Below, piece by piece: positions 1-9,496 of a stretch of DNA of 64,000 nucleotides. Source of the stretch: Burkholderia humptydooensis (GTDB taxonomy: Bacteria > Pseudomonadota > Gammaproteobacteria > Burkholderiales > Burkholderiaceae); contig NZ_CP013382.1 of assembly GCF_001513745.1 (NCBI RefSeq), forward strand, positions 1,178,001 through 1,242,000, given 5' to 3'. Under the pieces are notes generated by a model that worked only from the letters and a program-made list of their open reading frames with translations, searched no databases and was not told the origin of the DNA. A program made the position numbers and the translations under genes. Each line of letters opens with the position of its first letter. The first letter of the stretch is position 1.

Positions 1-70
1 GATGTATCGCGGCTACGCACGCGTCGGCGAGGCGCTCGTGACCGCGATCTATCGCGAGGACGCGGCGTGA
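1..70 (+). CDS. iaaA: C-terminal end of isoaspartyl peptidase / L-asparaginase (partial)
   Basis: Only the last 22 codons of a gene that begins before the window are present; translation runs from base 2 and stops at TGA 68-70. The tail contains a MYRGY segment and an AIYRE segment near the stop, which resembles the end of the plant-type asparaginase/isoaspartyl peptidase family (Ntn hydrolases that remove beta-aspartyl residues from damaged peptides). The next gene is gsiA, and in Escherichia coli iaaA is the first gene of the gsiABCD operon, so position supports the call. With so little sequence the assignment rests on the short match and synteny. Confidence 0.6.
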   Translation, partial: MYRGYARVGEALVTAIYREDAA

Positions 71-110
71 CGCCGCGAACGAGCGCAGACAGGACCGACA
101 GGAGAAACCG

Positions 111-2024
111 ATGAGCGCGAGCCGATCCGCCCCGAGCCTGCCCGATGCGCGCGTGCTCGCGGTCGACGGGCTGTCCGTCACGTTCCGCCGCGAAGACACG
201 GTGTTCGAAGCGGTGCGCGGGCTGTCGTTCCACGTCGACCGCGGCGAGACGCTCGCGATCGTCGGCGAATCGGGCTCCGGCAAATCGGTGACGTCGCTCG
301 CGCTGATGCGCCTCGTCGAGCACGGCGGCGGCGCGATCGCGGGCGGCGAGATCGCGCTGCGCCGGCGCGGCGGCGCGGTTCTCGATCTCGTGCGCGCGTC
401 GCCGCCGGTATTGCGCACGGTGCGCGGCGCGGACGTCGCGATGATCTTCCAGGAGCCGATGACGTCGCTCAATCCGGTCTTCACGGTCGGCGACCAGATC
501 GGCGAGGCGATCGCGCTGCATCAGAACAAGAGCGTGGGCGAGGCGCGCGCGGAGGCGCTGCGCCTGCTCGATCTCGTGCGCATTCCCGAGGCGCGCCGCG
601 TGTTCGCGCGCCATCCGCATCAGCTTTCCGGCGGGATGCGTCAGCGCGTGATGATCGCGATGGCGCTGTCGTGCCGGCCGGCGCTCCTGATCGCCGACGA
701 GCCGACCACCGCGCTCGACGTGACGATCCAGGCGCAGATCCTCCAGTTGATCCGCGGGCTGCAGGACGAGATGGACATGGGCGTGATCTTCATCACGCAC
801 GACATGGGCGTCGTCGCGGAAGTCGCCGATCGCGTGCTCGTCATGTATCGCGGGGAGAAGGTCGAGGAGGGCGTGTCCAACGCGATCTTCGCCGCGCCGT
901 CGCATCCGTACACGAAGGCGCTGCTCGCGGCGGTGCCGCGGCTCGGATCGATGCAGGGCACCCATGCGCCCGCGAAGTTTCCGCTGCTGCGCTTCGATCC
1001 GGTCGCGGGCGATGCGCTCGTCGTCGCGGGCGGCGATGCCGGGGCCGCGCCCGCCGCCGCTTGCGCTCAACCCGCGATCGACGCGGGCTCGCCGCCGCTG
1101 TTGCGCGTGCGCGATCTCGTCACGCGCTTTCCGGTCGAGCGCGGCGCGTTCGGCCGCGTGTCGCAATACGTGCACGCGGTCGAGCGCGTGAGCTTCGAGC
1201 TGCGCGCGGGCGAGACGCTCGCGCTCGTCGGCGAATCGGGCTGCGGCAAATCGACGACGGGCCGCTCGCTGCTGCGCCTCGTCGAGCGCATGAGCGGCTC
1301 GATCGAATTCGAGGGCCGCGAGATCGGCGCGCTGAAAGGGCGCGAGCTGCAGGCGCTGCGCCGGAACATCCAGTTCATTTTCCAGGACCCGTTCGCGTCG
1401 CTGAATCCGCGCCTGACGGTCGGCTTCTCGATCATGGAGCCGCTCCTCGTGCACGGCGTAGCGAGCGGCAGGCAGGCGCAGGCGCGCGTCGACTGGCTGC
1501 TCGAGCGCGTCGGCCTGCCCGCCGACGCCGCGCGCCGCTATCCGCACGAATTCTCCGGCGGCCAGCGGCAGCGGATCGCGATCGCGCGCGCGCTCGCGCT
1601 GAACCCGAAGGTCGTGATCGCCGACGAGTCGGTGTCGGCGCTCGACGTGTCGGTGCAGGCGCAGATCGTCAACCTGATGCTCGATTTGCAGCGCGAGCTC
1701 GGCGTCGCGTATCTGTTCATCTCGCACGACATGGCGGTCGTCGAGCGGATCAGCCATCGCGTCGCGGTGATGTATCTCGGGCAGATCGTCGAGATCGGCC
1801 CGCGCCGCGCGGTGTTCGAGACGCCGCGCCATCCGTACACGAGGAAGCTGATGAGCGCGGTGCCGATCGCCGATCCCGCGCGCCGTCACGCGCCGCGCAC
1901 GCTGCCCGCCGACGAGTTGCCGAGCCCGATCCGCGCGGTCGGCGACGAGCCTGTCGTCGCGCCGCTCGTCGCGGTCGGGCCCGATCACTTCGTCGCCGAG
2001 CATCGGGTGGGCGGCGCGTATTGA
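111..2024 (+). CDS. gsiA: Glutathione/dipeptide ABC transporter, fused double ATPase GsiA
   Basis: This is a 637-residue protein with two complete ABC ATPase domains in one chain, the form seen in GsiA; many oligopeptide systems use separate D and F subunits. Domain 1 has Walker A GESGSGKS at about 52-59, signature LSGGM at 172-176 and a Walker B with ADEPTTALD. Domain 2 has GESGCGKST at about 374-382, FSGGQ at 481-485 and ADESVSALD. An oligopeptide-type C-terminal extension follows each domain. It would power import of glutathione or short peptides through GsiC/GsiD at the inner membrane. A purine-rich ribosome site (aggaga) lies about 7 bases before the ATG. The exact substrate is inferred from synteny with the E. 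coli iaaA-gsi operon. Confidence 0.9.
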   Translation: MSASRSAPSLPDARVLAVDGLSVTFRREDTVFEAVRGLSFHVDRGETLAIVGESGSGKSVTSLALMRLVEHGGGAIAGGEIALRRRGGAVLDLVRASPPVLRTVRGADVAMIFQEPMTSLNPVFTVGDQIGEAIALHQNKSVGEARAEALRLLDLVRIPEARRVFARHPHQLSGGMRQRVMIAMALSCRPALLIADEPTTALDVTIQAQILQLIRGLQDEMDMGVIFITHDMGVVAEVADRVLVMYRGEKVEEGVSNAIFAAPSHPYTKALLAAVPRLGSMQGTHAPAKFPLLRFDPVAGDALVVAGGDAGAAPAAACAQPAIDAGSPPLLRVRDLVTRFPVERGAFGRVSQYVHAVERVSFELRAGETLALVGESGCGKSTTGRSLLRLVERMSGSIEFEGREIGALKGRELQALRRNIQFIFQDPFASLNPRLTVGFSIMEPLLVHGVASGRQAQARVDWLLERVGLPADAARRYPHEFSGGQRQRIAIARALALNPKVVIADESVSALDVSVQAQIVNLMLDLQRELGVAYLFISHDMAVVERISHRVAVMYLGQIVEIGPRRAVFETPRHPYTRKLMSAVPIADPARRHAPRTLPADELPSPIRAVGDEPVVAPLVAVGPDHFVAEHRVGGAY

Positions 2025-2183
2025 GAGGGCGCGCGGCATCGGCGCGGCGGGCCGCAGCACGCGGACGGCGCGGGACGCCGGCCGCGCCGGACGAGACGAC
2101 AGCAGAACCGCTCGACAGCAGGACCGCAGGACCGCAGAACCCCCGTCACACGCACTCGCGAAGCATCGCAAAGGAGCCCACAC

Positions 2184-3746
2184 ATGACCCAGCCGCATTC
2201 GTTCCCGCCGTTCTCGCCGCGCGCGCTTCTCGCCGCCTGCGCGGGCGTGATCGCGATGTCGTCCGCGCCGCTCGCGCTCGCCGAGCAGACCGCGGTGATG
2301 GCCGTCGATTCGACGTTCACGACGCTCGATCCATACGATTCGAACGACACGCTGTCGCAGGCGGTGTCGAAGTCGTTCTATCAGGGCCTGTTCGGCTTCG
2401 ACAAGGACATGAGGCTGGTCAACGTGCTCGCGACCGGCTACGACGCGAGCGCCGACGCGAAGGTCTACACGATCAAGCTGCGCCAGGGCGTGAAGTTCCA
2501 GGACGGCGCCGATTTCAACGCGGCCGCGGTGAAGGCGAACTTCGACCGCGTGACCGACCCGGCGAACAAGCTGAAGCGCTACAACCTGTTCCGCCGGATC
2601 GCGAAGACGGAAGTCGTCGATCCGTACACGGTGAGGATCACGCTCGCCGAGCCGTTCTCGGCGTTCGTCAACGTGCTCGCGCATCCGTCGGCCGTGATGA
2701 TCTCGCCCGCCGCGCTGAAGAAGTACGGGCGCGAGATCGGGCTGCATCCGGTCGGCACCGGCCCGTTCGAGCTGGTCGAGTGGAAGCAGACCGACGATCT
2801 GAAGGTGAAGAAGTTCGCCGGCTACTGGAAGGCCGGCTATCCGAAGATCGACGCGATCGACTGGAAGCCCGTCGTCGACAACAACACGCGCGCCGCGCTG
2901 ATGAAGACGGGCGAGGCCGATTTCGCGTTCCGCATCCCGTTCGAGCAGACGGCCGATCTGAAGGCGAGCCCGAAGGTCGACGTGATCGAGCGTTCGTCGA
3001 TCATCCAGCGCTACGTGAGCCTGAACGTGACGCAAAAGCCGTTCGACAACCCGAAGGTGCGCCAGGCGCTCAACTACGCGGTCAACAAGGACGCGCTCGC
3101 GAAGGTCGCGTTCGCCGGCAATGCGACGCCCGCCACGGGCATCGTGCCGCAGGGCGTCGATTACGCGGTGAAGCTCGGCCCGTGGCCCTACGATCCGGCG
3201 AAGGCGCGCGCGCTGCTGAAGGAGGCGGGTTATCCGAACGGCTTCGAGACGACGCTCTGGTCCGCGTACAACAACTCGACGTCGCAGAAGGCGATCCAGT
3301 TCGTCCAGCAGCAGCTCGCGCAGGTCGGCGTGAAGGCGCAGGTGCAGGCGCTCGAGGCGGGCGAGCGGGTGGCGAAGGTCGAGAGCGCGCAGGACCCGGC
3401 GAAGGCGCCCGTGCGGATGTACTACATCGGCTGGTCCGCGTCGACGGGCGAATCGGACTGGGCGATCACGCCGCTGCTCGCGTCGTCGTCGATTCCGCCG
3501 AAGCTCGTGAACACCGCGTACTACAGGAACGATGCGGTCGACGCCGATCTCGCGAAGGCGCTCGAGACGACCGACCGCGCGAAGAAGGCCGAACTGTACT
3601 CGGACGCGCAAAAGCGGATCTGGGCAGACGCGCCGTGGATTCCGCTCGTGCAGGAGAAGATCGTCTACGCGCGCAGCAAGCGTCTGCAGGGCGCGTACGT
3701 GATGCCGGACGGCTCGTTCAACTTCGACGAGATCGCGATCAAGTGA
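2184..3746 (+). CDS. gsiB: Periplasmic glutathione/peptide-binding protein GsiB
   Basis: A 520-residue solute-binding protein of family 5 (DppA/OppA/GsiB type). Residues 1-33 form a signal peptide ending in ALA before EQT. The mature part opens with the family pattern of a strand followed by [10 protein letters not shown] and contains the typical [11 protein letters not shown] segment. It would capture glutathione or a dipeptide in the periplasm and pass it to GsiCD. A strong AAAGGAG ribosome site lies 8 bases before the ATG, better than those of its neighbours, as expected for a binding protein needed in excess. A 9-bp tandem repeat and a hairpin follow its stop codon and may stabilise its mRNA. 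Confidence 0.88.
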   Translation: MTQPHSFPPFSPRALLAACAGVIAMSSAPLALAEQTAVMAVDSTFTTLDPYDSNDTLSQAVSKSFYQGLFGFDKDMRLVNVLATGYDASADAKVYTIKLRQGVKFQDGADFNAAAVKANFDRVTDPANKLKRYNLFRRIAKTEVVDPYTVRITLAEPFSAFVNVLAHPSAVMISPAALKKYGREIGLHPVGTGPFELVEWKQTDDLKVKKFAGYWKAGYPKIDAIDWKPVVDNNTRAALMKTGEADFAFRIPFEQTADLKASPKVDVIERSSIIQRYVSLNVTQKPFDNPKVRQALNYAVNKDALAKVAFAGNATPATGIVPQGVDYAVKLGPWPYDPAKARALLKEAGYPNGFETTLWSAYNNSTSQKAIQFVQQQLAQVGVKAQVQALEAGERVAKVESAQDPAKAPVRMYYIGWSASTGESDWAITPLLASSSIPPKLVNTAYYRNDAVDADLAKALETTDRAKKAELYSDAQKRIWADAPWIPLVQEKIVYARSKRLQGAYVMPDGSFNFDEIAIK

Positions 3747-3770
3747 CGCGAGTGACGCGAGTGACGCGAG
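3744..3770 (+). repeat. Three perfect tandem copies of tgacgcgag
   Basis: The 9-bp unit tgacgcgag occurs three times in a row, and the first copy supplies the stop codon of gsiB. Copies two and three repeat the in-frame stop. This looks like a small slippage-type array at the end of the gene, immediately before the hairpin at 3767-3787. Confidence 0.9.
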
Positions 3771-3787
3771 GCGGCCCGGCCGCCTCG
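3767..3787 (+). other. Intercistronic hairpin between gsiB and gsiC
   Basis: The arms cgaggcggc (3767-3775) and gccgcctcg (3779-3787) are perfectly complementary over 9 bp around a 3-base loop. No T-run follows, so this is not an obvious intrinsic terminator. In binding-protein operons such a GC hairpin after the binding-protein gene commonly protects the upstream message from 3' decay and lowers expression of the membrane subunits. That role is inferred here. Confidence 0.65.
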
Positions 3788-3837
3788 GGCATCGGCGGCG
3801 CGCGGTGGCCCCGCGCGCCGCATCGAGAGGCAAGCGC

Positions 3838-4758
3838 ATGCTGAATTTTCTGGTCAAACGATTGTTCGGGCTGCTGCCGACGCTCGCGTGCGTCGCGGTG
3901 CTCGTGTTCCTGTTCGTCCATCTGCTGCCGGGCGACCCCGCGCGGCTCGCGGCCGGGCCCGAGGCCGACGACGCGACGGTCGCGCTCGTGCGCGCCGATC
4001 TCGGCCTCGACAAGCCGCTGCCTGCGCAGTTCGCGAGCTTCTTCACGCGGATCGCGCACGGCGACTTCGGCATCTCGACGCGCAGCAAGCGGCCCGTCGC
4101 GACCGAGATCGGCGAGCGCTTCATGCCGACGCTGTCGCTGACCGTCGTCAGCATGGCGTGGGCGACGCTGTTCGGGATGGCGATCGGCATCGCGTCGGCC
4201 GTGTGGCGCAACCGCTGGCCGGACCGCGTCGGGATGACGCTCGCTGTGTCGGGCATCTCGTTTCCGGCGTTCGCGCTCGGCATGCTGCTGATGGAAGTGT
4301 TCTCGGTGAAGCTCGGCTGGCTGCCCGTCGTGCCGGACGGCTCGTGGAAGAGCTATGTGCTGCCCTCGGTGACGCTCGGCGCGGCCGTGGCCGCCGTGAT
4401 GGCGCGCTTCACGCGCGCGTCGTTCGTCGAGGTGCTCGGCGAGGATTTCGTGCGCACCGCGCGCGCGAAGGGCGTGCGCGAGCCGATGGTCGTGCTCAGG
4501 CACTGCCTGCGCAACGCGATGATCCCGGTCGTCACGATGATGGGGCTGCAGTTCGGCTTCCTGCTCGGCGGCTCGATCGTCGTCGAGGCGGTGTTCAACT
4601 GGCCGGGGCTCGGGCGCCTGCTCGTCGATGCGGTGACGATGCGCGACTACCCGGTGATCCAGGCGATCGTGCTGCTGTTCTCGATCGAGTTCATCCTGAT
4701 CAATCTGACCGTCGACGTGCTGTACGCGGTCATCAACCCGACGATCCGTTTCAAGTGA
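3838..4758 (+). CDS. gsiC: Glutathione/peptide ABC transporter permease GsiC
   Basis: This is a 306-residue BPD_transp_1 permease. The start at 3838 ([11 protein letters not shown]) is preferred because it matches the usual OppB/DppB/GsiC N-terminus; an in-frame ATG at 3805 would add a basic, non-family extension. About six membrane segments can be seen. The EAA loop that docks the ATPase contains the family pattern [11 protein letters not shown] followed by a proline-bearing helix. It pairs with GsiD to form the inner-membrane channel. The ribosome site is weak, consistent with lower expression than gsiB. Confidence 0.88.
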   Translation: MLNFLVKRLFGLLPTLACVAVLVFLFVHLLPGDPARLAAGPEADDATVALVRADLGLDKPLPAQFASFFTRIAHGDFGISTRSKRPVATEIGERFMPTLSLTVVSMAWATLFGMAIGIASAVWRNRWPDRVGMTLAVSGISFPAFALGMLLMEVFSVKLGWLPVVPDGSWKSYVLPSVTLGAAVAAVMARFTRASFVEVLGEDFVRTARAKGVREPMVVLRHCLRNAMIPVVTMMGLQFGFLLGGSIVVEAVFNWPGLGRLLVDAVTMRDYPVIQAIVLLFSIEFILINLTVDVLYAVINPTIRFK

Positions 4759-4765
4759 GGCGCGC

Positions 4766-5668
4766 ATGAACGCGACTGTTCCCACCACCCCGGCCCCGTC
4801 GGCCGCCGCGCCGGCCGCGATCCGCACGCCGTGGAGCGAGTTCTGGCGCAAGTTCAAAAGGCAGCACGTCGCGCTCGCGGCGGGCGCGTTCGTGCTGCTG
4901 CTCGTCGCCGTCGCGATCGTCGGCCCGCACGTCGTGCCGTACGACCCGGAGAACTATTTCGACTACGACGCGCTGAACGCGGCGCCGTCGGCCGCGCACT
5001 GGTTCGGCGTCGATTCGCTCGGCCGCGACATCTTCAGCCGGATCGTTGCCGGCGCGCGGATCTCGCTCGCCGCGGGCTTTTTCTCGGTCGCGCTCGGCGC
5101 GGCGGTCGGCACGTTCTTCGGCCTCCTCGCGGGCTACTACGAAGGCTGGTGGGACCGCGCGACGATGCGCGTCGCCGACGTGCTGTTCGCGTTTCCGGGC
5201 ATCCTGCTCGCGATCGGCATCGTCGCGATTCTCGGCAACGGGATGGTCAACGTGATCTGCGCGGTCGCGGTGTTCAGCGTGCCCGCGTTCGCGCGGCTCG
5301 TGCGCGGCAACACGCTCGCGCTCAAGCAGATGACCTACGTCGAGGCCGCGCGCAGCATCGGCGCGACCGACTGGACGATCATCATGCGGCACATCCTGCC
5401 CGGCACCGTGTCGTCGGTCGTCGTCTACTTCTCGATGCGCATCGGCACGTCGATCATCACCGCCGCGAGCCTGTCGTTCCTCGGCCTCGGCGCGCAGCCG
5501 CCGACGCCCGAGTGGGGCGCGATGCTCAACGAAGCGCGCGCGGACATGGTCAACGCGCCGCACGTCGCGCTCTTTCCGAGCATCGCGATCTTTCTGACCG
5601 TGCTCGCGTTCAACCTGCTCGGCGACGGGCTGCGCGACGCGCTCGATCCGAAGCTGGAGCGCCGCTGA
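4766..5668 (+). CDS. gsiD: Glutathione/peptide ABC transporter permease GsiD
   Basis: A 300-residue permease of the OppC/DppC/GsiD type, starting 7 bases after gsiC. The N-terminal OppC_N segment (about 20-70) contains one membrane helix and leads into the [10 protein letters not shown] motif typical of this subunit. The EAA loop reads [13 protein letters not shown]. The C-terminus has the [11 protein letters not shown] tail found in nearly all members. It completes the channel with GsiC. Its stop overlaps the start of the next gene (TGATG), indicating translational coupling to the peptidase gene. Confidence 0.9.
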   Translation: MNATVPTTPAPSAAAPAAIRTPWSEFWRKFKRQHVALAAGAFVLLLVAVAIVGPHVVPYDPENYFDYDALNAAPSAAHWFGVDSLGRDIFSRIVAGARISLAAGFFSVALGAAVGTFFGLLAGYYEGWWDRATMRVADVLFAFPGILLAIGIVAILGNGMVNVICAVAVFSVPAFARLVRGNTLALKQMTYVEAARSIGATDWTIIMRHILPGTVSSVVVYFSMRIGTSIITAASLSFLGLGAQPPTPEWGAMLNEARADMVNAPHVALFPSIAIFLTVLAFNLLGDGLRDALDPKLERR

Positions 5669-6780
5669 TGGGCGCGCACGCAGCGCCGCACGTCGGCGCG
5701 CTGCCGGCGGGGCCGCTTCGCAGCATCGCCGACGTCGCGGGCGTGACGGTCGGCCACGCGACGCTCGACGCGTGCGGCGTGCAGACCGGCGTGACCGTCG
5801 TGCGGCCGCACGCGGGCGACGTCTATCGCGACAAGGTGCCCGCCGCCGCCGCGGTGATCAACGGTTTCGGCAAGAGCGTCGGGCTCGTGCAGGTCGACGA
5901 GCTCGGCGTGATCGAGACGCCGCTCGCGCTGACGAACACGTTCGGCGTCGGCGCGCTCGCGCACGCGCAGATCCGTGCGGCGATCGGCGCGAATCCGCAG
6001 ATCGGCCGCGCGTGGCCGACCGTCAATCCGCTCGTGTTCGAATGCAACGACGGCTATCTGAACGACCTGCACGCGTTCGCGGTGACGCCCGCGCATTACG
6101 CGCAGGCGCTCGCCGACGCGCGGCCCGCGTTCGCGCGCGGCGCGGTGGGCGCGGGGCGGGGGATGTCGTGCTTCGATCTGAAGGGCGGGGTGGGCTCGGC
6201 GTCGCGCGTCGTGCGCGCGGCGGGCGCATCGTGGACGGTCGGCGCACTCGTGCTCGCGAACTTCGGGCGGCTGCCGATGCTGACGATCGCCGGCGTGCCG
6301 GTCGGGCGAATGATCGCCGGGCGGGACGCGGGCGGCGGCCTCGCGCGTCGCCGCGCGCCCGACGCCGCCGCTTCGCCTGCGGACGCGCCGCCGCCCGAGC
6401 AAGGCTCGATCATCATGCTCGTCGCGACGGACGCGCCGCTGTCGTCGCGGCAACTGAAGCGCGTCGCGCTGCGCGCGGCCGCGGGGCTCGCGCGCACGGG
6501 CTCGGTGTACGGCCACGGCAGCGGCGACATCGCGCTCGCGTTCTCGACCGCATACACAGTGCCGCACGACGCCGGGCGCATCGCGCTGCCGCCGCTCGTC
6601 GCCGATGCGGCGCTCGATCCGCTGTTCGCCGCCGCGGCCGACAGCGTCGAGCAGGCGATCGTCGACGCGCTGTGGCAGGCGACGCGCGTCGCGGGCCGCG
6701 ACGGCCACACGCGCCGCGCGCTGCGCGACGCGGCGCCGGAACTCGAACGATGGCTGCGCGAATCGCGCGCGGGAGACTGA
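5668..6780 (+). CDS. dmpA: P1-family N-terminal aminopeptidase (DmpA/S58-like)
   Basis: A 370-residue member of the DmpA family, Ntn-type hydrolases that self-cleave before a nucleophile. The predicted cleavage and nucleophile pair is G246-S247 within QGSIIM, close to the Gly249-Ser250 pair of Ochrobactrum DmpA. The downstream GHGSGDIALAFSTA block and the N-terminal IADVAGVTVGHATL segment are family hallmarks. Members release N-terminal residues from small peptides or beta-peptides. Its position straight after gsiD, with overlapping stop and start codons, suggests it processes peptides brought in by GsiABCD. No signal peptide is seen, so it should be cytoplasmic. Confidence 0.88.
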   Translation: MGAHAAPHVGALPAGPLRSIADVAGVTVGHATLDACGVQTGVTVVRPHAGDVYRDKVPAAAAVINGFGKSVGLVQVDELGVIETPLALTNTFGVGALAHAQIRAAIGANPQIGRAWPTVNPLVFECNDGYLNDLHAFAVTPAHYAQALADARPAFARGAVGAGRGMSCFDLKGGVGSASRVVRAAGASWTVGALVLANFGRLPMLTIAGVPVGRMIAGRDAGGGLARRRAPDAAASPADAPPPEQGSIIMLVATDAPLSSRQLKRVALRAAAGLARTGSVYGHGSGDIALAFSTAYTVPHDAGRIALPPLVADAALDPLFAAAADSVEQAIVDALWQATRVAGRDGHTRRALRDAAPELERWLRESRAGD

Positions 6781-7607
6781 TGAAAGTCCTGATTTCGACC
6801 GATATCGAAGGGGTGGCGGGGGTCGTGAACGTCGAGCAGACACGCGCCGGCAATGCCGAATACGAGCGCGCGCGCCGCTGGATGACGGCGGAGGCGAACG
6901 CCGCCGTCGAAGGCGCGTTCGCGGGCGGCGCGACGCGCGTGTGGGTCAACGATTCGCACGGCGGCTTTCGCAACCTGCTGCCCGACGGCATCGACGCCCG
7001 CGCGCGCGTCGTGCTCGGCAAGCCGCGCACGCTCGGGATGATGGCGGGCCTCGAAGCCGGGCCGGACCTCGTGTTCATGATCGGCTATCACGCGAAGGCA
7101 GGCGCGCGCGGGCTGCTCGCGCACACGATCAACAGCGGCGCGTTCGCGCGCGTCGCGCTCGACGGGCGCGAAGTCGGCGAGGCGGGGCTCTACGGCGCGC
7201 TCGCGCACGAATACGGCGCGCACGTCGCGCTTCTGTCCGGTGACGACGTGTTCGTCGACGAGACGCGGCCGCTTTTTCCGGCGGCGCGCTTCGTGACCGT
7301 GAAGGATGCGGCGGGATTCGCGAGCGGCGTGTCGATGACGCCCGCCGCCGCGTGCGGGGCGATCGGTGTCGCCGCGCGGCAGGCGCTCGAGCAGGCGCGC
7401 GAGGTCGCGCGCGCCGCGCGTGCGCACGCGCCGCGCGCGGCGGCCTGCGAGCTGCGGACGCAGACCGTCGCGGCCGCCGACCTGTTCTGCCAGTGGCCGT
7501 CGCTCGAGCGCGTCGACGCGCTCACGCTGCGGTTCGCCGCGCCGTCGGTCGAGCACGTCGTGCGGACGTTGAATTGCCTGTCGGCGATGTCGTTCATGCT
7601 GCGCTGA
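6780..7607 (+). CDS. dppA: M55-family D-aminopeptidase DppA-like
   Basis: A 275-residue zinc aminopeptidase of the M55 family. The ATG at 6780 overlaps the stop of the preceding gene. The metal-binding STDIEGVAG motif (Asp8, Glu10), NDSHGG, GYHAKAG and HTINS segments are all present. In Bacillus subtilis the homologue is a self-compartmentalising D-Ala aminopeptidase at the head of the dpp dipeptide transporter operon. Here it closes the gsi operon, so it likely trims D-residue-containing or cell-wall-derived dipeptides after import. It is the last gene of the run; the next gene is convergent. Confidence 0.88.
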   Translation: MKVLISTDIEGVAGVVNVEQTRAGNAEYERARRWMTAEANAAVEGAFAGGATRVWVNDSHGGFRNLLPDGIDARARVVLGKPRTLGMMAGLEAGPDLVFMIGYHAKAGARGLLAHTINSGAFARVALDGREVGEAGLYGALAHEYGAHVALLSGDDVFVDETRPLFPAARFVTVKDAAGFASGVSMTPAAACGAIGVAARQALEQAREVARAARAHAPRAAACELRTQTVAAADLFCQWPSLERVDALTLRFAAPSVEHVVRTLNCLSAMSFMLR

Positions 7608-7653
7608 GCGGCCTGCGTACCTGCGCGCAGCGGGCGACGGGCGGGGCGCGCGC

Positions 7654-8298
7654 TCAGGCGAGATAAAAGGTATTGGACGCGTTGTCGAAGCCGACATTGA
7701 CCGTGCCGCCGTTCAGCGGCACCGCGAGGCCGTTCGCCGGCGTGAACGGAGCGATCATGCCGTTGACGCCGGAAGACAGGAACAGATCCGCGCATTCGCG
7801 CAGATAGAACGCCGCCTGGGTATTCGTGATCACCGCCGTGGCGTTCATCGTCGACAGCGCGGCCGCGCCGTTGACCGTCGCGCATTGCGCGAGCCCGAAA
7901 GCGGCGGACGCGCCGGCCTGCACATTGCGGATCGCGTAAGCGCCGGCCGGCCCGATGCCCGCGTTGCCGTTGTCTATCTGGCCGTTGCGGAACGAATAGA
8001 GCGTCTCGATGCGGGCCGGCCCGTTTGTCGTCGCGTTGATCCCGATCACGTTGCCGGCGGTCAGCGGCGTGGCCGTCATGTAAAGCAGCACGGCGTCGTC
8101 GACGACGACGCTGTTGCGCTCGTACGGCGAGAACGCCTGCCATATGACGGAGGTGCCGACCGATGCGCCGCGCGCGCTCGCCCGAGTCGAGCCGACATAG
8201 GCGTCGACCCGCCTCGTCAACGTCACCGCGAGCTGCGCGTCGCGGATTTTTTCCACGCCCGTCGCATCGATCGCGATGTAGATCGTGCCGGCCGGCAT
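7654..8298 (-). CDS. Unknown beta-rich protein, paralogue of the next gene
   Basis: A 214-residue protein of no family I recognise. It is a clear paralogue of the product of 8352-9062: both have a short Ile/Ala strand at the start, a W-x-F-x-P segment, a repeated Y-x-x-L-x-AG-x-x-I pattern, an AFGLAQ or SFGLAQ motif in the middle and a VNVGF-(D/N)-NTFYL ending. No signal peptide or membrane helix is evident. The chosen start (MPAGTIYIAIDA) aligns with the paralogue start but has no clear ribosome site; the leader lies in the 14-bp hairpin at 8306-8346. A secreted lectin- or toxin-like beta protein is possible but not demonstrated. Confidence 0.7.
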   Translation of the reverse strand: MPAGTIYIAIDATGVEKIRDAQLAVTLTRRVDAYVGSTRASARGASVGTSVIWQAFSPYERNSVVVDDAVLLYMTATPLTAGNVIGINATTNGPARIETLYSFRNGQIDNGNAGIGPAGAYAIRNVQAGASAAFGLAQCATVNGAAALSTMNATAVITNTQAAFYLRECADLFLSSGVNGMIAPFTPANGLAVPLNGGTVNVGFDNASNTFYLA

Positions 8299-8305
8299 GA
8301 TTCGT

Positions 8306-8346
8306 GCGGGACCCGCCTGTCGCCCGAAGCGGCAGGCGGGTCCCGC
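8306..8346 (-). other. Long hairpin between the two paralogous genes
   Basis: The arms gcgggacccgcctg (8306-8319) and caggcgggtcccgc (8333-8346) pair perfectly over 14 bp around a 13-base loop. It begins about 5 bases after the stop of the upstream minus-strand gene and ends 7 bases before the start codon of the downstream one. No T-run follows on the minus strand. It may be an mRNA-stabilising or partial termination element, and it would also affect translation of the second gene. Confidence 0.7.
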
Positions 8347-8351
8347 GCCGC

Positions 8352-9062
8352 TCACACGATTCTTCTCAATGCGCCGTAGTTTTCGGTCCCGGTGACGGCG
8401 CCCCGAAGGCTCGCGACGAAATCCTCTCCGGTGCGAATGGCCGGCTGCTCCAGGTAGAACGTATTGGTCCGGTCGTTGAACCCGACGTTGACCATCGGAC
8501 TCTGGCTGGATAGCGCGATCGGCAGCGCGTTGCCGGCCACCTGCGATATCACCGAGCCATTGTTGCTGTATGACGCGAGGAACAGCGAGAGATTTTCGAT
8601 CGGCGTGAACGACGCCCTCATGTTGTACGCGACCGGCACGGCGTTGAGCGGGGCCACGACAGGAACGTTGTTGACGATCGCCTGTTGGGCGAGCCCGAAG
8701 CTGAAGCTGCCCGCCTGGTTGTTGACGAGGTTGTACGTGGTGGGATTGCCTCCGTCGGCGCCGTTGAACTGCGCGCGCTCGAACGTGTAAGTCCAGCCCG
8801 CCTGAATCGGCGCGCCCGTCTGCGACGTCATCGTGATCGTCGCGCCCGCCTGCAGGATCGTCGTCGTCGCATACATCGTGTACTGTTCCTGCCACGAAAT
8901 CTGGTTCAACTGGAGCGGCTGGAACGTCACCCAGGCGATCGGCAGATTGCCTTGCTGCAGCGGGTCCGAAATCACGCTCTTGACGAGCGTGACGCGAAGC
9001 CCGTTCTGATAAATGGTATTCAAGCCTGCATTGCTGATTGAAATGTTGATCTGGTAATTCAT
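8352..9062 (-). CDS. Unknown beta-rich protein, first of a paralogous pair
   Basis: A 236-residue protein not assigned to a known family. The ATG at 9062 is preceded by a strong GGAGG ribosome site, so the start is secure. The sequence is rich in Asn, Gln, Thr, Ile and Val in alternating patterns that suggest a beta-sandwich. It shares with its neighbour the W-x-F-x-P motif near residue 45, a central FGLAQQA segment and a VNVGFNDRTNTFYL block, after which it has about 30 extra residues. No signal peptide is visible. The low-charge, Asn-rich composition differs from the Ala/Arg-rich housekeeping genes around it. Function unknown. Confidence 0.75.
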   Translation of the reverse strand: MNYQINISISNAGLNTIYQNGLRVTLVKSVISDPLQQGNLPIAWVTFQPLQLNQISWQEQYTMYATTTILQAGATITMTSQTGAPIQAGWTYTFERAQFNGADGGNPTTYNLVNNQAGSFSFGLAQQAIVNNVPVVAPLNAVPVAYNMRASFTPIENLSLFLASYSNNGSVISQVAGNALPIALSSQSPMVNVGFNDRTNTFYLEQPAIRTGEDFVASLRGAVTGTENYGALRRIV

Positions 9063-9496
9063 TTTCAACCTCCACGTGTTTGAGTGAGGCATTAAAGAAG
9101 AACCAGCCAGCGACACACTGGCGCTGCGACATCCCCGGCATCCGCGAGCGCCGGGCATTGACCGGACGGCAATCGCGCGACACGGGATCCGAGTGAACCT
9201 TGCGGATGCGCCCGCACATGGGCATGCCGGCAAGCGTGGATGGCCGGCCGGCGGCCGAGTCGGGACGCAAGCGTTGTTAATCGATATCAGCGATGTGCGA
9301 GTCTCCGCAGTATTTTTGATCAATGACCGGCTTGATGTTTTCTTTTTCGTTTCGCGATATATGCAATCGGCTGATTCAGGATAGGACGAATGGCGGGGTA
9401 TTCAAGCGGCGATGCGATTTCAAACGGAAATTGAACCGGAGTGCGCCGTCGGGCTGCGCGCGGCGCGGGCCGGCGCGCGCAACCGTCGCGACTCGT
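9063..9496. promoter_or_regulatory. AT-richer intergenic region upstream of the unknown pair
   Basis: No credible gene was found in these 434 bases. The stretch 9270-9420 is clearly richer in A and T than the surroundings (runs such as attttt and ttttctttttcg), consistent with a promoter region for the minus-strand pair starting at 9062. No confident -35/-10 pair could be fixed by eye. The far end abuts the 3' end of pcaG. Confidence 0.4.

Noticed and set aside
3805..3837. Upstream in-frame start for gsiC
   Set aside because: The added residues ([11 protein letters not shown]) do not match the family, and the Met at 3838 gives the usual permease N-terminus.
671..3844. A 1057-codon plus-strand open frame across gsiA and gsiB
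   Set aside because: It is in another frame of two clear genes, is almost pure Arg/Ala/Gly, and has no family resemblance; long antisense or shifted frames are common at this GC content.
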